Positions 19,211 to 27,668 are shown, numbered from the stretch's first letter. The stretch: 64,000 bases of DNA from an uncultured Clostridia bacterium (GCA_934168365.1 CAKPNJ010000004.1:18980-82979); one strand, 5' to 3'. Notes: generated from the sequence alone by a model not told the origin. Numbers and translations are program-made.

Positions 19211-19291
19211 ACCAAAAACGACAAAAATCTTGTAATTATATATAAAAATGTGATATAGTATAGCTATAAAATTAGCCGTACTATATTTTTT
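19211..19291 (+). promoter_or_regulatory. Promoter-like region overlapping a terminator-like hairpin before the WG-repeat gene
   Basis: ACCAAAAACGACAAA (19211-19225) repeats the block seen upstream of spoIIE. TTGTAA (19230-19235) and TATAGT (19254-19259) are 18 bases apart. The hairpin ATATAGTATAGCTA / TAGCCGTACTATAT (19253-19286, two unpaired positions) is followed by six T residues. The hairpin can end spoIIE transcripts, but only 27 bases separate it from the next start codon, so transcription of the next operon must either read through it or begin within it. Confidence 0.5.
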
Positions 19292-19318
19292 GTATGGTTT
19301 TAAGGAGGAAAGTGAAAA

Positions 19319-20842
19319 ATGTCATCAGGAAAAAGATATAATTCACAAAAACCAAAGCTAAATATTAAAAAAGTAATAGCAGCTATTATTGTTCTTGCAG
19401 TTATAATTATGGCAATTACAGGAATAGTAAAGTTATTCACAGGAGGAAATAAAACAGAAGAAAAAACAGTTCCAAATCGTTACTTTGCAGTATATACAAA
19501 CAACAAATGGGGAGTAATAAATTCAAAAGGAGAAACTGTTATAAAGCCTCAATATGACGAAGCAATTATTATTCCAGACAATAGCAAAGCTATATTTATA
19601 TGCACATATGATGTGGACTATTCAAAAAATACATATAAAACTAAAGTAGTAAATGCAAAAAATGAAGAAATAATAACAGGATATGACTCAGTTACAGCTT
19701 TAGAAAATTATGATAATGAAAATAACATATGGTATGAAAATGATGTATTACTAGCTTCAAAGGATGGAAAATTTGGACTAGTAGACTTTAAAGGAAAAGA
19801 ATTATTAAAATGTGAATATGATGAAATCACAGCTTTAAAAGGTGTAAAAAGTAGTTTGCTAACTAAAAAAGAAGGAAAGGTCGGATTAGTAGATAACATA
19901 GGAGCAACTATAATAGAAAATACATATACTAAAATTGCACCAGTTTCAGATAAATATGAAGATGGTTATATAGTAACTGATTCTGATAAAAAAATGGGAG
20001 TTATAAATCATAACAAATCTACAGATGTAGAAGTTAAATATCAAGATATTAAAGCTTTAAGTGGAAACGGAAAATATGTAGTAAAAGAATCAGGTAAATG
20101 GCAAATTATAGATACTGAAGGAAACACATATTTAAAAGGAAAATTTGATGACGCAGTTTCTATAAACGGTGAAAATGTTGTTATAAAAAGCAATGGAAAA
20201 TATGGAGTTGTAACTTTAAGTGGAGACACTAAAATTGCAACAAAATATCAAGAAGTAAAATATTTATTTGATGACAAATATATTTTTAAATTAGACAACA
20301 AATATGGAGTTATAAACTTAGAAGGCGAAGAACTAATTGACCCGACATATGAGAGCTTAATTTATAGAGCAGATGCAGGATTTTTAGAAGGAACAAAGCC
20401 AAATGAAGTAAATACTGAATTTATGGACAATTCACTAATAACTAAATTAGTTGGAATTCTTACAGAGATAAATATTGATAATGGATATATGAGAGTTAGA
20501 GTAGATAACGAGTATAAATATTATAACTTTAAATTTGAAGAAAAAACTAATAAAGAAGTATTAACAACAAATACTATATTCTTAGACAAAAAAGATGGAA
20601 AATACGGATTTGTTAACAAAAATGGAATAGTAGTAGTTGACTATATTTATGATGATGCGAGAGAACAAAACGAATATGGTTATGCAAGTGTTAAGAAAAA
20701 CGGTATGTGGGGTTGCATAGACTACAAAGGTAAAGTAGTAATTACACCAGCATATCAATTAGAGAATAATCCTGTAATTGAGTTTGTTGGAAAATGGCAT
20801 TTAGGAGAAGATTTAAATTTGAATTACTATACAGATAAATAA
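19319..20842 (+). CDS. WG-repeat protein with N-terminal membrane anchor
   Basis: A 507-residue protein with a cytoplasmic basic start, one membrane helix at about 19-41 and a long outer region of WG (KWG) repeats, each with a Lys-[Trp/Tyr/Phe]-Gly-hydrophobic strand followed by G(E/K) and a YD(E/D) turn: KWGVINSKGE, KFGLVDFKGKEL, KVGLVDNIGAT, KYGVVTLSGD, KYGVINLEGEEL, KYGFVNKNGIV, MWGCIDYKGKVV. Such repeats form beta-propeller-like or solenoid structures; function is unknown. Between repeats there is an insertion near residues 360-400. Ribosome site AAGGAGG. First gene of a run continuing with the unknown membrane protein, acpS and tatD. Confidence 0.8.
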   Translation: MSSGKRYNSQKPKLNIKKVIAAIIVLAVIIMAITGIVKLFTGGNKTEEKTVPNRYFAVYTNNKWGVINSKGETVIKPQYDEAIIIPDNSKAIFICTYDVDYSKNTYKTKVVNAKNEEIITGYDSVTALENYDNENNIWYENDVLLASKDGKFGLVDFKGKELLKCEYDEITALKGVKSSLLTKKEGKVGLVDNIGATIIENTYTKIAPVSDKYEDGYIVTDSDKKMGVINHNKSTDVEVKYQDIKALSGNGKYVVKESGKWQIIDTEGNTYLKGKFDDAVSINGENVVIKSNGKYGVVTLSGDTKIATKYQEVKYLFDDKYIFKLDNKYGVINLEGEELIDPTYESLIYRADAGFLEGTKPNEVNTEFMDNSLITKLVGILTEINIDNGYMRVRVDNEYKYYNFKFEEKTNKEVLTTNTIFLDKKDGKYGFVNKNGIVVVDYIYDDAREQNEYGYASVKKNGMWGCIDYKGKVVITPAYQLENNPVIEFVGKWHLGEDLNLNYYTDK

Positions 20843-20854
20843 GAGGAGAAAATA

Positions 20855-22081
20855 ATGGGACTAAAGACAAAATATCAATATACATACTTTATTTATCCAT
20901 ATTTAATTGAAGAAAATAACTATAGAAATTATCTATATAAATTATTAAAAAACGATAAATGTATGCTAAAAATATTTGAACCACAAAAAGATACTAGAAT
21001 TGATGCATATTTTTTACCAGAAATTAAAAGCAAAATGTTTTGGTCATTAAATATGAGTACACAAGGACTTAAAGACTATGAAACAATGGATTTGAATATG
21101 AAGGCAACAGTGCTTAGTAAAAAGTATTGCAATGTTTTTGAATATATTTTAGATAAGGATATACCAGGAAAAATAGGCGAAAAAAATGGAATTTTCTTTG
21201 ATATAAATAAGGTTGAAATTGTATGCTTTAATACAGGAATATGCTTTTTACTTATGAAAACTGTACTAGATACAGGAGTTGAATTTGCAGATGTTTTAAA
21301 TTTTAATTATAAATTTAGAGACATTCAATCAAAAATAGGACATCCAAAAGAATATGACAATATAAAAATACAAACACAAAAATTTGACAATATGCAAAAG
21401 TTTTCCGAATTCTTAGAACAGTTAACTGGTAGAAACATAGAAGCAAAAAAAATAAATTTAGATACTGATAGACTGATTACATATTCATATACCTGCTTAG
21501 ATCAGGAGTCATGGAATGAAACTACAGATATTTTAGAAAAGGAATTTGAAAAATATCGTAGTATAAAACCAGCAAATGAGCAAGTGAGCGATGTTACATA
21601 TAGCAGAGACTGCGTATACAAAGAAAAATATATGTATTATGGTTTTGCTAATAATTCTACAGTATTACTTACATCAGAAGCAAATATACAAAATTATACT
21701 GAACTTTTATTTGAATATGAAAATTCACAGCTTTATCATTTTATATATTACTTACATCAAAAGGTATATTTAAATAAACTAAATTATGAAATAAAACAAG
21801 CTAAAAACTTTGAAAATATAAAGTCTAGATTTATAACTTTTGCAAAAGCAGATTGGATTTATGAAATAACCAATAATTTAATAGGAACTGTATTAGATAA
21901 ATATTATAGAAAAGAATTAAAATTAGATGAAACATTCATAAGGCTAAAATCAAAATACGATTTACTATATAAAGATTATGAAGTTAATAAAACAAACAAA
22001 CATAATAATTGGCTGATTGTAATTATAGGATTTATAATTATAATTGGAGTAATTAAATTATTGTTTAAAATAGGCGGATAA
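20855..22081 (+). CDS. Unknown protein with C-terminal membrane anchor
   Basis: Not recognised. The 408 residues are mostly soluble, rich in Tyr, Asn and Lys, with one hydrophobic helix at the very C-terminus (about 383-403, WLIVIIGFIIIIGVIKLLF). No cofactor or catalytic motif stands out. Tail-anchored topology puts the large domain in the cytoplasm, since no signal peptide is present. Twelve bases after the WG-repeat gene and twelve before acpS, with its own AGAGGAG site, so it is part of the same transcript. Confidence 0.75.
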   Translation: MGLKTKYQYTYFIYPYLIEENNYRNYLYKLLKNDKCMLKIFEPQKDTRIDAYFLPEIKSKMFWSLNMSTQGLKDYETMDLNMKATVLSKKYCNVFEYILDKDIPGKIGEKNGIFFDINKVEIVCFNTGICFLLMKTVLDTGVEFADVLNFNYKFRDIQSKIGHPKEYDNIKIQTQKFDNMQKFSEFLEQLTGRNIEAKKINLDTDRLITYSYTCLDQESWNETTDILEKEFEKYRSIKPANEQVSDVTYSRDCVYKEKYMYYGFANNSTVLLTSEANIQNYTELLFEYENSQLYHFIYYLHQKVYLNKLNYEIKQAKNFENIKSRFITFAKADWIYEITNNLIGTVLDKYYRKELKLDETFIRLKSKYDLLYKDYEVNKTNKHNNWLIVIIGFIIIIGVIKLLFKIGG

Positions 22082-22093
22082 TAGGAGTACAAA

Positions 22094-22468
22094 ATGACTA
22101 TAAAAACAGGTGTAGATATAATAGAAGTTGATAGAATACAAGACGCAATAGAAAGCCAAGGAGAAGCCTTTTTAAATAAGGTTTATACTCAAAAAGAAAT
22201 CGACTATTGCAGTAATACTGGCAAAATGGTATATCAACATTATGCGGTTAGGTTTGCAGCAAAAGAGGCTGTGTATAAAGCAATTTCGGAAGTTATATCT
22301 CCAAATGAAGACGATATTTTAAATAAAATAGAAATTACAAATACTGAAAAAGGTAAACCAATGGTAAATTTAGAAGCATTGAACATTCAAAATGTTGAAT
22401 CGATGGATTTGAGTTTATCACATATCAAAAATTATGCAATTGCCTCTTTTAGTATAATATTTAAATAA
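22094..22468 (+). CDS. acpS: Holo-[acyl-carrier-protein] synthase
   Basis: AcpS transfers the 4'-phosphopantetheine arm from CoA to a serine of acyl carrier protein. The 124-residue product has the AcpS motifs GVDIIEVDRI (Asp metal ligand, residues 6-15) and RFAAKEAVYKA (Glu/Lys, near 57-67), and ends with LSLSH before the last strand, the standard family layout. Length is normal. Ribosome site TAGGAG precedes ATG. Confidence 0.94.
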   Translation: MTIKTGVDIIEVDRIQDAIESQGEAFLNKVYTQKEIDYCSNTGKMVYQHYAVRFAAKEAVYKAISEVISPNEDDILNKIEITNTEKGKPMVNLEALNIQNVESMDLSLSHIKNYAIASFSIIFK

Positions 22469-22474
22469 CTAAAG

Positions 22475-22496
22475 GCGGTAGTAGTATTACTATCGC
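22475..22496 (+). promoter_or_regulatory. Intergenic stem-loop between acpS and tatD
   Basis: GCGGTAGTA pairs with TACTATCGC (nine pairs including one G-T) across GTAT. There is no T-run behind it, so it is a weak terminator at best and may be a processing or stability hairpin. Confidence 0.5.
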
Positions 22497-22518
22497 TATA
22501 TATAATTAGGAGGGAAAT

Positions 22519-23340
22519 ATGCAAATCTTTGATTCACATGCACATTATAATGATGAGAAATTTGAATTAGATAGAGAAGAAACTTTACAAAAGGTTCTAA
22601 ATGCAGGAGTTAAAAAATTAATATGTGCAGGATATAGTGTGGAATCTTCAAAACAAGCAATAAAAATTGCAAATGAACATAGCTATATATATGCAACAGC
22701 AGGAATTTCACCCAATGATATACCTACATTTGAAAACGAAAATACTGATGTAAAAGAGTTCTTCTTTGAAGAAGTATTAAATGAGCAATTAAAAGAAATA
22801 AAAAGGTTAGCTAAGAGTGAAAAAGTAGTTGCAATTGGAGAAATTGGGTTAGATTATTATTGGAACAAAGAAAACAAACAAAATCAAAGGTCAGCTTTTA
22901 TAAAACAAATAGAAATTGCAAATGAGCTTGATTTACCAATAGTAATACACACCAGAGAAGCAATAGCAGACACAATAGATATATTAAAAAATCAAATTAC
23001 AGTTGTAAACAAAGGAGTATTCCATTGTTGTCCATTAAATTTGGACCTAATTAGAGAGGGGTTAAAATTAGGATTTTATATTTCTTTTGCAGGACCAATA
23101 ACTTTTAAGAACTCTAAAAATGCTACGGAAGCAATAGCTTTAGTGCCATTAGATAGAATTTTAGTAGAAACAGATAGCCCATATTTAGCACCAGAACCAA
23201 AACGTGGAATCAGAAATGATTCTTCAAATTTAATATATACACTTCAAAAAATAGCAGATGTAAAACAGATGTCAGTAGAAGAAGTAGCTAAAATTACCTA
23301 TGAAAATACAAGAAATATATTTAAAATAAACACCAATTGA
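22519..23340 (+). CDS. tatD: TatD-family metal-dependent hydrolase (DNase)
   Basis: TatD-type TIM-barrel nuclease. The 273-residue product shows the metal ligands in order: DSHAHY at 5-10, GEIGLDYYW near 111-119, VIHTRE near 146-151, HCC near 175 and ETDSPYLAPEP near 218-228 (the Asp of LVETDSP). The LAPEPKRG segment is the family's C-terminal signature. Ribosome site GGAGGG. The stop lies in the left arm of the terminator hairpin at 23330. Confidence 0.93.
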   Translation: MQIFDSHAHYNDEKFELDREETLQKVLNAGVKKLICAGYSVESSKQAIKIANEHSYIYATAGISPNDIPTFENENTDVKEFFFEEVLNEQLKEIKRLAKSEKVVAIGEIGLDYYWNKENKQNQRSAFIKQIEIANELDLPIVIHTREAIADTIDILKNQITVVNKGVFHCCPLNLDLIREGLKLGFYISFAGPITFKNSKNATEAIALVPLDRILVETDSPYLAPEPKRGIRNDSSNLIYTLQKIADVKQMSVEEVAKITYENTRNIFKINTN

Positions 23341-23358
23341 TATTCCAATTGGTGTTTA
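23330..23358. terminator. Bidirectional terminator between tatD and lemA
   Basis: Perfect 10-bp stem ACACCAATTG / CAATTGGTGT with a six-base loop. It separates convergent genes; T-rich or A-rich tracts lie on both sides. The tatD stop is inside it. Confidence 0.8.
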
Positions 23359-23362
23359 AAAA

Positions 23363-23917
23363 TTATTTATTAAAATCAACTTTAACATTTTTTCTAGCTT
23401 CTGCACTATCAACTTCAAATAAACTTTCAGCTGTAAAGTGGAACATACCAGCAATAATGTTTGATGGGAACAATTCTAATTTTGTGTTATATCTTGTAAC
23501 AGTATCATTATAGAATTGTCTAGAATAAGAAATCTTATCCTCTGTTTCTGTTAATTCTTTTTGCAAACTAGCAAAATTTTGATTTGCTTTTAAATCAGGA
23601 TAAGCTTCAGCAACAGCCATAATTGTTTTTAAAGTATTAGATAATTCATTATCTAATTTAGCTTTCTCGTCAACTGTTTTAGCACCAGACCAAGCAGTAC
23701 GTAATTCAGTTACTTTAGCTAAAGTATCACTTTCATGAGTCATATAACCTTTAACAGTTTCAACTAAATTAGGAATTAAATCAAATCTTCTTTGTAATTG
23801 TACGTCCATTTGCCCAAAAGCATTTTTAACACGTTGTCTTAATGTTACTAAACTGTTATATGCAGAAATAATAAATAATATTAAAAGAACAACGATTATT
23901 AAAATAATCCACAACAT
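23363..23917 (-). CDS. lemA: LemA family protein
   Basis: Membrane-anchored LemA protein of 184 residues: one N-terminal helix (MLWIILIIVVLLILFIISAY), then an antiparallel helical domain with the family pattern YNSLVTLRQRVKNAFGQMDV and QLQRRFDLIPNLVETVKGY near 18-55. Function in bacteria is unknown; other LemA proteins are found with TPM-domain partners, none of which is adjacent here. The start is the ATG at 23917, eight bases after AAAGGAG; a GTG three codons upstream abuts that site. Single-gene unit with its own promoter, convergent with tatD. Confidence 0.9.
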   Translation of the reverse strand: MLWIILIIVVLLILFIISAYNSLVTLRQRVKNAFGQMDVQLQRRFDLIPNLVETVKGYMTHESDTLAKVTELRTAWSGAKTVDEKAKLDNELSNTLKTIMAVAEAYPDLKANQNFASLQKELTETEDKISYSRQFYNDTVTRYNTKLELFPSNIIAGMFHFTAESLFEVDSAEARKNVKVDFNK

Positions 23918-23951
23918 AAATTTCACTCCTTTATACTAATAATATGAAATA

Positions 23952-23980
23952 ATAATACCATATATTAAAATAATATACAA
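23952..23980 (-). promoter_or_regulatory. Promoter of lemA
   Basis: On the reverse strand, TTGTAT, 17-base spacer, TATTAT preceded by TGG (extended -10). It lies 35 bases before the lemA start. Confidence 0.6.
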
Positions 23981-24117
23981 TAAAAAATAAAAAATAAATC
24001 ATAATTTGGTACAAGCACACATATAATATAGTATATGTAAAGGTTTTAAGAATATTACAAAAATGACAAAAAAATAAACGCTTAGAGCCTAGGGAAATAC
24101 ATGAGACGGCATAAAAT

Positions 24118-24146
24118 TTGACAATATTTGTTTGAAATGGTATAAT
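24118..24146 (+). promoter_or_regulatory. Strong SigA-type promoter of the G5/SleB gene
   Basis: TTGACA at 24118-24123, 17-base spacer, TATAAT at 24141-24146: perfect consensus, 36 bases before the start codon. The gap 23918-24181 holds only this and the lemA promoter. Confidence 0.85.
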
Positions 24147-24181
24147 ATAGATGTTGCTTTTGAAGGAGGGAACAAATAAAA

Positions 24182-25183
24182 ATGAAAAATGATGATAAAG
24201 CATCAATATCGCTGAAAAAAATAATTTGTATTAGCATTTTATTTATTTTCATAATGACAGTTGCAGTTGTAGCTGGAAATGTGAAATTAAATAATGTTAA
24301 AATTATTTTAGCTAGTGGTTATGAAATGAGTGTATTAACTAGCAAAACCAAAATAGCAGATATATTAGATGACAATCATATTATATTACTTGAAGATGAA
24401 AAGGTATCACCTGATTTAGAGTCAGAGTTATCAGATAATAATACAATTAAAATTTCTAAAATTACAGATGAAGAAATTGAAGCACCTGAAGTTATAGAAA
24501 CATCAGAAACTGTTACAATGGAAGAAGTATTAAAAAACTATGATACTATTATCGAAAAGATTGTAGTTGAAAAAGTAAAAATACCTTTTGAAACAGTTAC
24601 AAAAAATAAAGCATCAGGTTCAGGCTCAAAACAAAATCAAATTATACAATATGGTGTAGACGGTATAAAAGAAGTTACTTACAAAGTAAAATACCAAAAT
24701 GATGTTGAAATTGAGAAAAAAGAAATTTCTTCAAAAATAATTAAGAAACCAGTGAACAAAATAGTAGAAGTAAGAAATAAGCAGGTTACATCAAGAGGTG
24801 GCACAACTACTAGATATGGTGGCAAATGGACTTATTCAGAAGCAGAACTTGACTTATTATGTGCTATTACAGCACAAGAAGCTTCTTCAAGCTATAATGC
24901 AGCTTTAGCTGTTATAACATGTGCAGCAAACAGAGCAGAAAGTAGAAAATGGAGATACAACGGAACAGACCCATTAAGCCAATATAAAGCAAGAGGCCAA
25001 TTCTGTTACTCAATAGATAATCACTGGAGAAGAAGATTAAACGGAAATTACCCATCATATGTAAAACAAGCAGTTATAGATGCATTAAATGGTAAAAGAA
25101 ACCACAATTACTTATCATTCAGATCAGCAGGATATGCAAGTGGTGTAAACATTGGTGGTAACGTATACTTCAACGCAATGTAA
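24182..25183 (+). CDS. G5-domain cell wall hydrolase, SleB-type catalytic domain
   Basis: A 333-residue envelope protein: signal/anchor helix at about 15-32, a DUF348-like segment (about 36-90), a G5 domain (about 127-200, EKVKIPFETVTKN ... KEVTYKVKY), and a C-terminal Hydrolase_2/SleB domain (about 215-333) with ITAQEASSSYNAALAVITCAANR, where E233 is the expected catalytic glutamate. SleB-type enzymes cleave peptidoglycan glycan strands; in bacilli SleB acts in spore germination, while YabE-type DUF348-G5 proteins act on vegetative wall. Which role applies here cannot be told. It is a single gene with a consensus SigA promoter and its own terminator, suggesting vegetative expression. Confidence 0.88.
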   Translation: MKNDDKASISLKKIICISILFIFIMTVAVVAGNVKLNNVKIILASGYEMSVLTSKTKIADILDDNHIILLEDEKVSPDLESELSDNNTIKISKITDEEIEAPEVIETSETVTMEEVLKNYDTIIEKIVVEKVKIPFETVTKNKASGSGSKQNQIIQYGVDGIKEVTYKVKYQNDVEIEKKEISSKIIKKPVNKIVEVRNKQVTSRGGTTTRYGGKWTYSEAELDLLCAITAQEASSSYNAALAVITCAANRAESRKWRYNGTDPLSQYKARGQFCYSIDNHWRRRLNGNYPSYVKQAVIDALNGKRNHNYLSFRSAGYASGVNIGGNVYFNAM

Positions 25184-25188
25184 TATAC

Positions 25189-25220
25189 AAAGAGTCCCTA
25201 AAAAATAGGAACTCTTTTTT
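25189..25220 (+). terminator. Rho-independent terminator of the G5/SleB gene
   Basis: AAAGAGTCCCTA pairs with TAGGAACTCTTT across AAAAA, with one mismatch and a T-run. Confidence 0.85.
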
Positions 25221-25230
25221 ATTGCTTTTC

Positions 25231-25352
25231 GGGTGACTTTGGGGACGGGGTCAAAAAGCACCCTTTTTCAAATCTGACTCTTTTTTATTTGGTTCTTTTT
25301 AAAATGTGATTTTGAATTTGGGTGCTTTTTGACCCCGTCCCCAAAGTCACCC
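25231..25352. repeat. Long hairpin element A, GGGGACGG family
   Basis: Perfect 33-bp inverted repeat: left arm 25231-25263, right arm 25320-25352, with a 56-base loop in which TTCAAATC and GATTTTGAA can pair further. Arms start and end with GGGTGAC / GTCACCC and contain GGGGACGGGG. The 23-bp core 25241-25263 is identical to 47776-47798 of element C. G+C is far above its surroundings. The preceding gene already has its own terminator, so this is better explained as a dispersed repeat than as a terminator. No coding content. Confidence 0.85.
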
Positions 25353-25354
25353 TC

Positions 25355-25383
25355 TTGAATTAGTGGAAGTTTTATGGTATATT
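25355..25383 (+). promoter_or_regulatory. Promoter of xth
   Basis: TTGAAT, 17-base spacer, TATATT preceded by TGG. It begins three bases after hairpin element A. Confidence 0.7.
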
Positions 25384-25406
25384 ATTTGCACAAGGAGAGA
25401 AGAAAT

Positions 25407-26168
25407 ATGAAATTAATTTCATGGAATGTAAATGGTTTGAGAGCAGTTATTAAAAAAGGCTTTAAAGAATTTTTTGAGAAGGAAGATGCAGATATATTTT
25501 GTATACAAGAAACAAAAATGCAACAAGACCAAATTGATGATGAAATAAAAAGTTTATTTAGTAAATATAATTGTTATTGGAATAGCGCTGTAAAAAAGGG
25601 ATATTCAGGTACAGCAGTATTTACAAAACAAAAGCCACTTAATGTTACATATGGAATAGAAATAGAGAAACATGATCAAGAGGGAAGAATAATAACACTA
25701 GAGTTTGAAAAGTTTTATTTAGTGAATTGCTATACTCCAAATTCCAAAAGAGAACTAGAAAGATTAGAATATAGAATGACATGGGAAGATGAAATTAGGA
25801 GCTACTTATTAAAATTAAATGAAACAAAGCCAGTAATTTTATGTGGAGATTTAAATGTAGCACATGAAGAAATAGACTTAAAAAATCCGAAAACTAATAG
25901 GCATAATGCAGGATTTACAGACGAAGAAAGAGGAAAAATGACAGAATTATTAAATGCCGGTTTTACAGATACTTTTAGATATTTATATCCTACAAAAGAA
26001 AATTGCTATACTTGGTGGTCATATATGTTTAATGCAAGAGCTAATAATGCAGGTTGGAGAATAGACTACTTTATAGTATCAAAATCAATTGAGAAAGAAA
26101 TAAAAGAAGCAAAAATTTATTCAGATGTTATGGGCAGTGATCATTGTCCTGTTGGAATAGAATTGTAG
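25407..26168 (+). CDS. xth: Exodeoxyribonuclease III / AP endonuclease
   Basis: Class II AP endonuclease of the ExoIII type, which cuts 5' of abasic sites and degrades duplex DNA 3' to 5'. The 253-residue product shows SWNVNGLRA at 4-12, IQETK (Glu metal ligand), CYTPN, GDLNVAH (catalytic Asp/Asn), AGWRIDYF and GSDHCPVG at the C-terminus, all in family order. Start chosen at the ATG at 25407, after AAGGAGAG; an upstream in-frame ATG lies within the promoter. Nine bases before the next gene. Confidence 0.95.
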   Translation: MKLISWNVNGLRAVIKKGFKEFFEKEDADIFCIQETKMQQDQIDDEIKSLFSKYNCYWNSAVKKGYSGTAVFTKQKPLNVTYGIEIEKHDQEGRIITLEFEKFYLVNCYTPNSKRELERLEYRMTWEDEIRSYLLKLNETKPVILCGDLNVAHEEIDLKNPKTNRHNAGFTDEERGKMTELLNAGFTDTFRYLYPTKENCYTWWSYMFNARANNAGWRIDYFIVSKSIEKEIKEAKIYSDVMGSDHCPVGIEL

Positions 26169-26177
26169 GAGGTAAAA

Positions 26178-27290
26178 ATGGAAGAAAAAAAGAGAAGCTT
26201 GAAATGGCTATACTGGTTTAGCCTAGGAGTGGCTATTATTGCAGTATATAAATTACTAGATAATTTTGGACCTATAACAGCTTGGTTGGCAGGGCTATTA
26301 AATATTTTAATGCCATTTATTGCAGGATTACTTATAGCATATTTATTTTATATTCCATGTAGAAAAGTGGAAAGTTGGTATAAGAGGGTAAAACCTATTT
26401 CAAAAAGAGCAAGAGTATTATCAATTATAACAGTGTATATTATAGCGGTATGGTTAATTATACTAGCATTAAACTTTGTAATACCAGCAATATCAAAAAG
26501 TATTGTAGACTTAGTTACTAACTTTGGCAATTATTATAACAACACAATGACTACCATAAATGAATTGCCAGAAGATTCAATACTTAAGAGTGAAGCTGTT
26601 TTAAATGCGATAAAAGGAATAAGTGAAATTGATTTTAAACAATATATAAATATAGAAAAATTAACTGAATATGCAAAAGGGGCAATAAATATTGTAAATA
26701 GTATATTTGATGTATTTGTTTCATTTATAGTTTCAGTATACTTATTAGCAGAAAGAAGAAGAATTTTAAACTTTTTGAGAAGATTAGCATCAGCTATATT
26801 TAAACCAGAAACTTATAAAATGATAGGCAAATACTTTAATAAATCAAATGAAGTATTTTTCAGCTTTATAGCAGGGCAAGTACTAGATGCAATAGTAGTA
26901 GGAATATTAACTGCAATTGCTATGTCAATAATTGGAGTAAAATATGCAGTGTTACTAGGATTTATGATAGGACTATTTAATTTGATACCATATTTTGGAG
27001 CTATTATTGCAGTGGTAGTAGCTATACTTATTACTATATTTACAGGAGGTATAGGCCAAGCAATTGCTATGGCAATAGTTGTAATAGTATTACAACAAAT
27101 TGATGCAAATATTATAAACCCTAAGATTCTAGGAAGCTCATTATCCATAAGTCCACTTTTAGTAATATTTGCAGTAACTATAGGTGGAGCATATTTTGGA
27201 GTTCTAGGAATGTTCTTAGCAGTACCAGTCGCCACAGTAATCAAATTACTAATTGAAGAATATATAACTTACAAAACCAGCACAAATTAA
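26178..27290 (+). CDS. AI-2E/PerM family membrane transporter
   Basis: A 370-residue polytopic protein of the UPF0118/AI-2E exporter family: paired helices at the N-terminus (about 12-65), another near 78-100, a long soluble loop (about 105-160) and a cluster of helices from about 165 to the end, containing the typical GLFNLIPYFGAIIA and GILTAIAMSIIG-like segments and a final FGVLGMFLAVPVATVIK. Members have been linked to export of autoinducer-2 and to Na+/H+ antiport, so the substrate is open. Ribosome site GGAGG; probably co-transcribed with xth. The stop codon lies in the loop of the terminator. Confidence 0.88.
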   Translation: MEEKKRSLKWLYWFSLGVAIIAVYKLLDNFGPITAWLAGLLNILMPFIAGLLIAYLFYIPCRKVESWYKRVKPISKRARVLSIITVYIIAVWLIILALNFVIPAISKSIVDLVTNFGNYYNNTMTTINELPEDSILKSEAVLNAIKGISEIDFKQYINIEKLTEYAKGAINIVNSIFDVFVSFIVSVYLLAERRRILNFLRRLASAIFKPETYKMIGKYFNKSNEVFFSFIAGQVLDAIVVGILTAIAMSIIGVKYAVLLGFMIGLFNLIPYFGAIIAVVVAILITIFTGGIGQAIAMAIVVIVLQQIDANIINPKILGSSLSISPLLVIFAVTIGGAYFGVLGMFLAVPVATVIKLLIEEYITYKTSTN

Positions 27291-27304
27291 AGTGCTGGTT
27301 TTTA
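27273..27304 (+). terminator. Terminator after the AI-2E-type transporter (inverted twin at 28027)
   Basis: AAAACCAGCAC / GTGCTGGTTTT with loop AAATTAAA and a T-run. The stop of the transporter is inside the loop. A copy with the loop reversed and complemented (TTTAATTT) lies at 28027-28056. Confidence 0.9.
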
Positions 27305-27312
27305 ATTATGTA

Positions 27313-27341
27313 TTGACAAATGATATTAAATATAGTATCAT
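27313..27341 (+). promoter_or_regulatory. Promoter/operator of the hicAB cassette
   Basis: TTGACA at 27313-27318, 17-base spacer, TATCAT at 27336-27341. The spacer and -10 form an inverted repeat TGATA...TATCA (27321-27340), a plausible HicB operator. Bases 27315-27337 recur with one mismatch on the reverse strand at 31086-31108. Confidence 0.65.
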
Positions 27342-27394
27342 AAAAATAGCCTTATTGGGGGAAAGGTGTATTTTTCAAGAGAGGAGGAATACAG

Positions 27395-27623
27395 ATGCCA
27401 GAACTCAATAAGATAATACAAAAAATGAAAAGACAGCCTAATGGAATCAGATTTAAAGAAGTGGCCAAAGTTTTAGAATATAATGGATATAAGATGAAGG
27501 CTAAAAAGCGGTACTTCTCACAGAAATTTTATAAATTCTAAGGGTGATGTAATAACAATTAAAGAAGAAAATCCATTAAAGGCTGTTTATGTTAAAGACG
27601 TATTAAAGAGAATTGGAGAATAA
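27395..27623 (+). pseudogene. hicA: HicA-like toxin gene disrupted by a frameshift
   Basis: From the ATG at 27395 (ribosome site GAGGAGG at 27381) the frame reads MPELNKIIQKMKRQPNGIRF... to KMKAKKR and then stops at 27539-27541. In the frame one base on, the sequence continues GTSHRNFINSKGDV... and ends KAVYVKDVLKRIGE at 27621-27623. Joined, this is a complete HicA mRNA interferase of about 75 residues with the G-S/T-x-H motif that carries the catalytic histidine. The break falls at about 27510-27513 and is either a one-base gain or a two-base loss. As written the toxin is dead; a sequencing error in the AT-rich assembly is possible. Confidence 0.8.
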
Positions 27624-27668
27624 AATTCTCAAATTAAAGTAAAATAGATATAAAGGGAGGCAAAAATA

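Noticed and set aside
25231..25352. Element A as an ordinary terminator
   Set aside because: A normal terminator already lies at 25189-25220, the loop is 56 bases long and no T-run follows the right arm.
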